Shown: in pieces, positions 55,247 through 64,000 of the stretch
Layout of the letters: each line of letters begins with the position of its first letter
How positions within the stretch are numbered: the stretch's first letter is position 1
NCBI RefSeq assembly: GCF_020379485.1
Contig: NC_063448.1
Coordinates: 21,103,726 to 21,167,725, forward strand
DNA from: Brassica napus
Taxonomy: Eukaryota > Streptophyta > Magnoliopsida > Brassicales > Brassicaceae
Reading direction: 5' to 3'
DNA length: 64,000 bases
The notes under the pieces: generated by a model
Database searches by the model: none
What the model was told of the DNA's origin: nothing
What the model saw: the letters and a program-made list of their open reading frames with translations, nothing else
Made by a program: the position numbers and the translations under genes

Positions 55247-56936
55247 GTCAATATCACTAAAGTTTAATTATATACCATATAAAGTAAATAAAATGATTGT
55301 TTGATTTATACCAAAAACATGATTGTAAATTAACAAAAGGTATTGGTTTTGATTTATATGCTTACTCTAATGTATATACTTTAATGTATATAAATTATTT
55401 TTTAAATAAGTAATTTCTAATATGTTATTTGATCCTGACAATCTCAAAAATACACTTCTTCAAATCGAAGTAATTTTTAATATTGGAAGCACTACATATA
55501 TTATTTCATTCTGATTAAATAATTTAGTCTTGATTTTATTCCTAAAAAGCTTTTAATGAAATACCATGACAAGATTTTAATCACTTCCTTTTGAGTTTGT
55601 TTGAAGAATAAGAGATTTGACAATATTTGTTTCTCCCTAATACCATATCTAGCTATTATAATTGTTAGAATGAGAGATTTGAACTATTTATTATAAGTTT
55701 TATGGTTTATCATTTAATAAATCAAATAGTTCTTACTTTATACATAGTTTACATGTACTAAAATAATAAAGTATTATATATTTTTTTATCGGTATACTCT
55801 TAAGTAACTAAACATCAAAAGCATAGGTTAATAAAATAAGTGATTTGTTTTGTTGTTCTATAATTATTTGATTTTTAGACCGAACTGATGAATATATACT
55901 AGGCAGACATTTATATTTCGAGTCTGCACTTATATTCTATAACAGCTTGATATATTATATTTGAACACTAATATGTGAATAGAGGAACCTGGTGATTTTA
56001 TTCAAAAATTTGATTCTTAGATATGTATCTGGAGTGAAACCAACTTTTACAAATGTTCATCTTTTTAAATTGACATTTATGCAATTCACCGAATTTATAG
56101 AAGAAGTTAAAAAAATAACAAAACTCATATCAATGAAACAAAATGAAAACGAAATGAAACAAAATGAAAACGAAAGCATAATTTTATAGAGGTAGAAAAT
56201 GAAATCACTTATGGAGAATCAATAGTAAATAAATCGAGAGTAGAAAACCTAATTCTCTTTCGTCATTTTACAATCGATTTTGCATATTTTGTTTTGGTGA
56301 TTTGTGTCACCTGCAAAACTTAATTTTCTTTTGTGCATATGAAGTCTTAAAAATAATTAAAATGAACTGTAATACGTTAATTCTTCAACAACGATGATAC
56401 ATTTAAGAAACCAACATTTGTATTTGTCATTTTACAATCTATAAAGATTGTAGTGTTACAAAAAGTTAAAACAATTTATTGAACAAACATTAGAATAAAA
56501 AACGGCGCGCAGATTATCGTCTAGTCGTAGAAAAATTGATGGAGTTTAAATGTTTTTGTTAGGTATGCAAGTTAGTCGACTTTATATTAACTGAAGTCGA
56601 CTTTTTCTTTTTATTTTTCTTTTGAACTCGCTTTCAAACTGAATTGAAGTCGACTTCCAACGTCTCAAGTTTATAATATTAAATGAGTGTAGACCGTTTA
56701 ATTTCTATTAATATATGGACGAAAATGTTTCATGTTTTTTCAAAAAAAAAAAAGTTTCATGTAGAAATAAAAATATAAACAAGGACGATGTTTTTATGAA
56801 GATTGGCAAACCAATTTTTTTCTATCGTTCTATCACTCACCGCCTGACTGATAACTCTGGTTTACTACTATTAAGGACGTAGAAAGAAACTATTTATGGA
56901 AGACTTTGCTTTTGGGTTTTATCTTACTAATAATAT
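54754..56936. other. AT-rich intergenic sequence with simple repeats
   Basis: Two diverged copies of a segment around (TA)n runs at 54960-54980 and 55212-55242 include AATATCA and TTTAATTATATA. A 21-bp tandem unit GAAACAAAATGAAAACGAAAT lies near 56130-56170. No gene. Confidence 0.45.
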
Positions 56937-56953
56937 ATATAACCAAATTGTCT

Positions 56954-58007
56954 TTTTTTTTAACGCTCGGTAATCAATCAAAAGTATCCTTACAACTCTG
57001 GACCAAATAGGCCAGGAACTAAAACTCAAAGAAAAAGACACCAGTAGGCATCTATAGACTAATCCCATACACACGTGGGTAAGAAATAAATTCAAAAACC
57101 CAAAAAAGTTATGAGAATGTGAGAGTGAGAGAGTCCGACTCACGAAGCAAGCGGTTTTAAACCTCTCTCACTGTGATGAGAGTCCACCTCTCCCAAGACA
57201 GATAACCTCTCCATCACAAAGAACCTATGGCTTCACAATCGAGCAACTTAAAGACATTGATCTTCATAAGACTTCTTTGAAAACGGCGAGTCGGACAACA
57301 CATGACCCGACCAATAAACGCCTTGATAGAAACCACCATGAAACAAGTAGCAATGCCTAACCAATATAAGCCGGCACACATGAAAAGTCCATAATGATTC
57401 CGTTACAAAAGAACTAAGTCGGTAAGATCAGCGACATACCTCTACCAACACCATCAAAACAATCACATAACAGATCCGAAAGCAGACCGCTGGATCGCCA
57501 TTATCACTATCTCAACACCGAAGGCTAAACTTCAAAGACCCAAGATCAACTTGGAAAGAGAAAGATTAACAGCTGCTTTGTAGGAGCTCTCAACAATACA
57601 ACACAGAAGATAGCCACAGTTGACAGAGACCACCACAAACTGGATACTGCAGAGGAACACAAAACTAGATATGAAAACAACCAGAGACCTCTCCCAAAGA
57701 CTCGAAGTACACTCCCCAGATCTGGTCGGACAACCACCATCAACGAGAAAAACTGAACATTGTGAAAACGAGAGGAGTGTCTGGAGCAAACTAGAGACCA
57801 AACCGGAAAAGGAGCCAACACACCTTCCTTGCTCTAGCAGAACACCGGAAACACATGACACATAAGAGAAAGAGGAGGAAGAGCATCCTCCGGCGGTGGC
57901 GGAAGCCAAACCACCGGGGAGACTGTGGCAGATCTGAGAATGAAGGTCTTGGCGGCCGGTTAGGGTTTTCTCTCTCTCACACACGTTAAGGTTTATGTTA
58001 AAAATGA
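56954..58007 (-). mobile_element. poly(A) retroelement (LINE-derived, internally deleted)
   Basis: A 17-bp duplication ATATAACCAAATTGTCT flanks the element at 56937-56953 and 58008-58024. On the minus strand it ends ACCGAGCGTTAAAAAAAA, a LINE-like 3' end. The 5' half is GC-rich with CGTGTGTGAGAGAGAGAAAA and AACCCTAACCGGCCGCC, like a LINE 5' UTR. A minus-strand frame at 58029-57532 is open but Cys/Ser-rich and without endonuclease or reverse transcriptase motifs. At 1.05 kb it is either an internally deleted LINE or a SINE-like derivative. The host around it holds tandem copies of CTATTTATGGAAGACTTTGC-like sequence. Confidence 0.65.
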
Positions 58008-58024
58008 ATATAACCAAATTGTCT

Positions 58025-58480
58025 GACAACTATTTATAGAATATTTTGCTTTTGGGTTTTATCTTACTAGTATAAAGCTATAGAATACTTTGCTCTGGGG
58101 TTTTATCCTATTTACTTGGCATTTAAAAAAAATAAAAATCTGGTCACGCTCTTTTCTGTGTTAGGTCACAAACACAGTATTTTTTAAAACTGGAAATTAG
58201 AAAATAGATCATTGTCAATGGTTAAAATGTTGCGAGTCTTTAAAAAGTATAAAACATTCATGTTTTATTTCATGAATATTTTAATTTCTTTGAAAATCAA
58301 TCAACTACTAATCTATTGGTAAGTTTTGTGAGAGTTTTTTTTTTGGTGAAGGGTTGTGAGAGTTTCTCATGTATTTTTAGAGTCTCTTCTATTTTCTAAT
58401 TACTTTTTCGATGAGAAACTTTATGAAGTGTTTTTTTTTATCATTATGGGTGTGCTCTTATTCGATACTTCGCTCTATAA
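58025..58480. other. intergenic sequence
   Basis: Contains degenerate copies of the TTTGCTTTTGGGTTTTATC phrase also seen at 56908; otherwise nothing supported. Confidence 0.4.
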
Positions 58481-61400
58481 TATTATTAGGGGGTTTTTCA
58501 AAAATAATTCAAGAATTGAAGTCAAATGCAAACTAACCTCTTTTTTAACACCAATATTTTGTTATAATTTTCCTCTACAATCCTTAGATTTTACCAATAT
58601 TTACAAAAATGCCATTATAATTTAATTTCTTCTCATTTTTGAAAATGACAAAAAACCTTATACACCCTAAACATTTTTATTATTATGTTATTCTTATTTA
58701 CAACAATTTCACTATTAGTAATTTCTCCAACCACCACGAACAACCATACCATTTCCATCTTCTTTTTTCTCATTCTACACTAACAAAACTTCATTTTTTC
58801 TCTATTTTCATCTAAAAAGCTCTCAAAATTTTAATTTTCATAAAAACCCAAGTTTCATATTTTGGTGATTCTTCACTAAGACGTCAAAACAACTTTGTTT
58901 GCTCATATTCGGAGTCTAGAGGGTGGTAAAGTTTGGAAACACGTTTACACCGAAAAAGTAACTATTTACATGGTTTTGTTACTATTCAGACATGTATTGT
59001 AATAGTAGACTATTTTGTATGTCTATATTTATGTGTAAACTTATTATGCGGTCTACTTGTCAACGCACATGTTAGTTTGGCAAATTGACTAAACTTCTAC
59101 TTTTGCAACGTAGACTTCAATAGAAGTCTATGTCTTTTTCTTTAAAAAAAAATAGGTACACTTACTAAGAAGTCTATTTATAAGAAGTTAGTTTTTCATT
59201 TGACCAAACTTTTGACTCTTCATAGCAAACTTCATCAGAAGTCTGCATCAAACAGACTTTGCTGAAAATCTGCAAGAGGTCAATTTTTCATTTGAACAAA
59301 CTTTGACTTTTTAGTAGACTTCATTTACAAATATAAGTTAGTTTTGTGGTTGACTAAAATGTAAAAATATTAACCAAAATTTAATTAAAGTGTAGACTTC
59401 ATATGATGTCTACTAATCTTAGGAAAACAATGTAGACTGTATATAAATTCTACTAATTTATTGTGGACAAACCCAAAAATAACTAGTTGCTTCTGAGAGT
59501 ATATTTCAAATGGAGTCTATTCTTTCGTAGATTTCAAAACTGACTTCTTTAAAAAAAAGTGTAGACTGCATATGAAGTATGCTCTTGAAAGTCAAAGAGT
59601 AGATGAATTTTAGTTAATTGCAAAACTAATTTATTTAGAAGTGTAGACTGCATACAAAGTCTACTCGTATAAAAATCAAAACTTTTTAAAAAGACATAAA
59701 AGAACTTGCAAATTTTGTAATTGGAAAAAGTAACCTAAATAGTATACGTCTATGATAGTTAATATATGTAAATTGAAAAGGAAGTCTACCATGGTGCAGC
59801 CTTCATTTGGAGTCTACATAAAAAAAATATATTAAAAGTGAATTTGTGTATTATTCATTAAACAGTTTCACGACTTTATTGTTTCATGGTATGTATTAGT
59901 GAATCCTAATGGTCTTGAATGAATTTCAAAAGTTATGTTATAATTATGGAGCTATCAAATATCTTGTTTGACTATGTTGTTAACTCATAAACATAGACTT
60001 CTTTAAAAGTCTAGTTTTTAATTTTATCAAACATGACATATTTGTTTGTTAAGTTTGTATATCGTGTTTGTTTTTGCTGGGAATGGTACAATTATCTGTT
60101 GTATACGGAGAGTGGGTGGTGAAAAACTCTTTGTGGGAGTTTGTGGTTGATGATCGGAAAGGAGGGAAAATTTGCTTTCTATATGATGGTTGTACATATC
60201 GTGAGTTTCTTGAAATGGCACAAAAAGATTATGATGTGGACAAAAAATTGAGATGGTGGAGTTAATTTATTCCTTACGAGACCTAATGTTACAGGAAATA
60301 CCTCTGGATACTGCTCATATGCATGTCACGAATGATAGACAAGTGTGGAACTTGATCGAGTTATCTAAGATGTGTATTGTATTGTATGACTTTGTTTATC
60401 AAGTCAATGCCATAAAGAAGTTGGGCTTGACGACAATGTGGATGTGTTTGATGGTAATGGTAGTAGTTTTGTTGATTAAGATTTTGATGAAGGGTTGGAT
60501 GAGATAATGTTGCTGATGATGTCCAAACAACTGAAGTATACTCTTGAGACTTATTGAAAAGTTTTTGTGAGTAATTTACTCTAAAGACTTTTTGAGAAGT
60601 TTTTATAGATTTTCTTGTTCGCACATATGTGTTAGTTCTTGTTTTTCCATATGGTGGATTCAAACTGTTTGTTGATTAGAATATGTGGAGATAAATTTGA
60701 TAACAAAAATTAATAATATCATACATACAAGTGAAACACAATTAAAAATAGTAATTTACAAACAAATCTTTTTATAATGATAATTAATTACAAAGGAATA
60801 TTTTATAAGATTCTTCTAGAGATTATTTGATTATTCATAATCTTGGTGGCTCAAATGAAGTATGCTAATAAGACATACAAAAACACACAAAATAATATTA
60901 AAAATGCTTTAAATTATAAAAAGATAATATATAAAAGTATAGAATAAAATTTTAGTAGATTTCATTTGAAGTCTACATAAAATTTATGCTTTAGTATACT
61001 TCATATGAAATATACTAACCTTAACTTTTATAATATGAATTTAAAATAGATATATCTAAATTGTATATGTTTGGAAGGGAGAGATTAAAGGCTTGGAAGA
61101 GAGTATCAATAAAATAAGATAAATTATAAGAACAAATACGATAAAAATGAAAATCATATTTTTGTAGACTTCTCATGAAATCTGCCTAAAATTTATATTT
61201 GGTAAACTTCATTTGAAATCTACTAGCCTTAATTTTGAATTAGACTTCATCAGAAGTATACTGTATTAGATAATTTCCAGATTAAAAATGTTCATTTAGA
61301 AAACTTGTAAAAATAGCTTCAGATTTTAAAACTAGATTTTTAAAGCTAAAATAGTAGCAAAGTAAAAACATAAATTTTGACAATAAGTTTATTTTAATAT

Positions 61401-62400
61401 AAATAAAATACACAATTAAATTTTGTAGATATAATTTTTAGATTTTTGAGAGGAGGAATTGAAAACCATGGAAAATAATATTTTAAAAATAAGATAATAT
61501 TATGAGAAACATATAAGACCAAAAATTCAAAATCATATTTACTAGACATAATGAAGTCTACTCTACAAAATTCTGATCTAAAAAATCTGTAAATTTGGAA
61601 ACGTGAATATAGCTTTAAATATGAAAATTTTGAAAAATAGAATTTATAAGATAAAATAATAGAAAAAAAATTACATAGATTTTGAATCTATAGCTTTATT
61701 TGAATTTAAACATAAAATACATATTTAAATTTATTGATCTAGATCTTACATTTTAAGAGGAGGAAATGAAAATACATGAAATTTTTTAAATAAACTAGAC
61801 TAATGTTTTTCTTTAAATTCAAAAATATTAGAGAACAATTAGAGAGTTTTGGAGAGAATGAAGAGAGTTCTCGAGAGAATGAAGAGAGTTTTAGAGAGAA
61901 GTGAGATAGTTTTATAATATCAAAATTTTGTGAAGCCATTTTATAAAGAGAATTTGAAAATTGCCTTTATATATGGAGACAAAAATTGTAACTAGGTAAA
62001 ACTTTATGGCACAATAGACTTCAACAAGAAGTCTACTAAACTTAAAATTATGGAGTCTACGTAGTAGTCGACCTTTTGGAAATATATTACAATAAATTCA
62101 TTATTGTTATTTATTTTTATTGTGCTAATAATTTTAATATAAGATTTAGAAAAAAATTATTTATTTTTTTGGTAGTTTTAACATATGATAGCTAAAAAAA
62201 AGTTTTAACATATGATTTCATAATTTTTATTTAATCAAAACTAATTTAGTTAAAAAATTGTTTTAATTTTTGTAATATTCAATATTAGTAGACTAAAAAG
62301 GAAGTCTATTATACCCTAAAATCAAGTATACTTCATTTGAAGTCTACTAAACCCCAAACCATAAGTATTGTCCAACACAAGGTTACCAAACCCATATATA
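58481..62400. mobile_element. decayed MULE-like element rich in AGACTTC palindromes
   Basis: The centre (60084-60510) encodes a broken N-terminal part of a Mutator-like transposase. Around it, over about 3.5 kb, some twenty copies of an inverted motif AGACTTC...GAAGTCT occur, for example TAGACTTCAATAGAAGTCTA near 59109 and AGTATACTTCATTTGAAGTC near 62327. The spacing is irregular. Ends were not found, so the limits are approximate. Confidence 0.4.
60084..60510 (+). pseudogene. Mutator-like transposase N-terminal fragment
   Basis: One frame starts MVQLSVVYGEWVVKNSLWEF, with VVDDRKGGKICFLYDGCTYR following. A second frame continues LIYSLRDLMLQEIPLDTAHM and HVTNDRQVWNLIELSKM. These match the N-terminal region that plant MULE transposases carry before their SWIM and MULE domains (a 'GEW...W.F' opening and 'VTNDRQV..LIEL'). 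A frame change occurs near 60255 and an acidic tail follows near 60500. Catalytic and zinc-finger parts are absent. Confidence 0.5.
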
Positions 62401-62420
62401 TTCTGGTAAATTGTTCAACT

Positions 62421-63484
62421 GTATTAAATTTTAATTTATATACCTCATTTTGATTCTTTTATTGTTGATTTATAATAAATTTTGCACAAATTATTTTCAT
62501 ACATTTTTAAAATAAAATTATTATATCAAATTATGACGTAGACTTCCTAGGAAGTCAACACCTTTTAGATTTATTTCTTATAAGTGTAGACATCCGAAGA
62601 ATAGAATCATAAAATAACTTTCTGTTTTTTGTTTGGCATAAAAATAAATACTAATTTTAGGGTTGACTGTCTATTCCCCCATATAAAGACAATGACCCTA
62701 TCTATAACCCACTATATTACATACCTTTTGACTAAACCACCCATATATATGAATTCTCTTCATATTGCCCCCTATTATTTTTAACATTGTCCATATCGCC
62801 CTTTCTAATCTAATTCCGAAATCAAGATTAAAACTTAAGAAATTGAGTTTTGTAAACATAGAGATTGCCCATTAAGAAAAAACCGATCCGACACTAAAAA
62901 CCGATCCGACTCAACAAAAAAATGAAAACGATTATTGGGTGTAAATTTAAATGTATTAAATTTTAATTTATATACCTCATTTTGATTCTTATATTGATGA
63001 TTTATAATATTTTCTGCACAAATTATTTTTATACATTTTTAAAATAAAATTATCATATCAAATTATGACGTAGACTTCCTAGGAAATCAACACCTTTTAG
63101 ATTTATTTCTTATAAGTGTAGACGTCCGAAGAATAGAATCATAAAATAACTTTCTGTTTTTTGTTTGGCATAAAAATAAATACTAATTTTAGGGTTGACT
63201 GCATATTCCCCCATATAAACACAATGACCCTATCTATAACCCACTATATTACCTACCTTTTGACTAGACCACACATATATATGAATTCTCTTCATATTGC
63301 CCCCTATTATTTTTAACACTGTCCATATCCCCCTGTCTAATCTAATTCCGAAATCAAGATTAAAACTTAAGAAATTGAGTTTTGTAAACATAGACATTGC
63401 CCATTAAGAAAAAACCGATCCGACACTAAAAACCGATCCGACACAACAAAAAAATGAAAACGATTATTGGGTGTAAATTTAAAT
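62421..63484. repeat. tandem duplication of a 532-bp unit
   Basis: 62421-62952 and 62953-63484 are head-to-tail copies, both starting GTATTAAATTTTAATTTATA and ending GGGTGTAAATTTAAAT. The lengths are equal; I noticed only scattered substitutions. Each unit holds one GTAGACTTCCTAGGAAGTC-type palindrome and the CATATTGCCCCCTATTATTT phrase. Confidence 0.9.
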
Positions 63485-63815
63485 GAGGTTTTGGTTTCTT
63501 TTCTTAAGACAACTAAGACCATCATTAATGCAGTTTCTTGGTAGGGTTTTTAAACAAAAGAAAGCATTTAATTAAATCAAAACAAAAAGAAATTATGGTA
63601 ACCGATCCTTAGTGAAGTGTTTTGGCAACCGATCATTAAGCGGTTTATTAATATACGTGACATGAAACTGTTAATTTCTTTTTTTCCTTTTCTTTTCTTT
63701 CTCTCCTTTCTCATCTTTTCTCGTGTTCTCCGTCGGGAGGACGATTGGTTTTGTGAAAGGTATCATCTCCTCCGTGCAATCGGCGTATCTCTGTTTTTCC
63801 CTTCTCTCGTCATCT
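63485..63815. other. upstream region of the S2-like exon
   Basis: Pyrimidine-rich (63670-63725). The S2 frame stays open back to about 63675 without an ATG and without S2 similarity, so the sequence could be an intron end or unrelated captured DNA. Confidence 0.4.
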
Positions 63816-64000
63816 CCTGTGAGGAGAGGGTACTGGGGTAACAAAATTGGCAAGCCGCATACGGTTTCTTGTAAGGTTACGGGGAAGTGTGGTTCCGTTA
63901 CGGTGAGGATGGTTCCTGCTCCCAGAGGTGCTGGTATCGTGGCGGCTAGGGTTCCTAAGATGGTGCTTCAGTTCAATGGGATTGATGATGTTTTCACTTC
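63816..64000 (+). CDS. RPS2: 40S ribosomal protein S2 (uS5) exon, partial
   Basis: From CCT at 63816 the frame reads [20 protein letters not shown], then [20 protein letters not shown] and [20 protein letters not shown], which is the conserved core of eukaryotic ribosomal protein S2 (uS5) of the small subunit. The frame is open to the window edge. Against the plant consensus as I remember it, a Lys and an Ala are changed (VPKMV for VPKKV, QFNG for QFAG) and HTVPC is HTVSC, which is unusual for such a conserved protein and hints at a relaxed copy or pseudogene. The N-terminal half of the protein is not found upstream: either an intron precedes 63816 or this is a partial copy. Confidence 0.7.

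Noticed and set aside
57532..58029. 165-codon minus-strand frame in the poly(A) retroelement
   Set aside because: Ser/Cys-rich with no recognisable motif, and it begins outside the element in the target duplication, so it is unlikely to be a real protein.

Overview
The window is a transposon-dense stretch of a plant nuclear genome, almost certainly Brassicaceae and probably Brassica or a close relative. The evidence is the repeat content: an ATHILA ORF1-type protein, a Bot1-like CACTA element with CACTACAAGAAAACAGC ends, Brassicaceae-type Helitrons ending in CTAG, an Emigrant-type MITE, and Tat-lineage Ty3/gypsy elements with an antisense extra ORF. No complete host gene lies inside the window. 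Host material is limited to a truncated 5' gene fragment (3773-4066, minus) and the start of a ribosomal protein S2 (uS5) copy running off the right edge (63816-64000, plus).

Layout: (1) 1-3772 is the 3' end of a Tat-like gypsy element (integrase tail, antisense extra ORF, polypurine tract, 3' LTR). (2) 4-10 kb is AT-rich and holds two abutting Helitrons, a hairpin repeat, simple repeats and a tRNA-derived SINE. (3) 10787-16561 is a second, internally deleted gypsy copy on the minus strand with a perfect 5-bp target duplication (AACTA). (4) 16724-27410 is a complete 10.7-kb CACTA element (TSD TAA). It has an apparently intact four-exon TNP2 transposase, a second transposon gene broken by an 86-bp tandem duplication, and a captured ATHILA ORF1 gene in the opposite orientation next to a 163-bp tandem array full of ATCGATCGAT. 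(5) 27.7-31.4 kb holds an Emigrant-like MITE, a small LTR element with an hAT MITE nested in it, and a Cassandra-like fragment with a 5S-rRNA-like segment. (6) 31392-41990 is a third gypsy copy whose 3' LTR is split by a 4.15-kb non-autonomous LTR element (31571-35721, TSD CTTTC). (7) 42-44.8 kb holds an Athila-like LTR fragment and AT-rich direct repeats ending in a Helitron-like terminus. (8) 45198-49818 is a full-length Ty1/copia element with 243-bp LTRs identical to each other, a 5-bp TSD and one uninterrupted 1372-codon gag-pol, the youngest insertion here. (9) 50.3-58 kb holds a Stowaway-like MITE, a decayed copia relative, a Harbinger-like MITE and a poly(A) retroelement. (10) 58.5-63.5 kb is a MULE-like remnant full of AGACTTC/GAAGTCT inverted motifs, then a 532-bp tandem duplication.

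The clearest unusual system is the gypsy family seen three times. The two nearly complete copies (elements 2 and 3) share one non-autonomous design: a minus-strand gag-protease ORF ending at its own stop, no reverse transcriptase or integrase, then a conserved G-tract with a GTATAC inverted repeat, then an antisense two-exon gene encoding a Transposase_28-type protein with a coiled coil, then the polypurine tract and LTR. The copy at the left edge still has an integrase end and could represent the helper type. The LTRs carry strong palindromes that differ in number and even in sequence between copies.

All identifications are by eye from sequence, motifs and known family structure. No database search was run, and boundaries are exact only where target duplications or LTR ends are stated.
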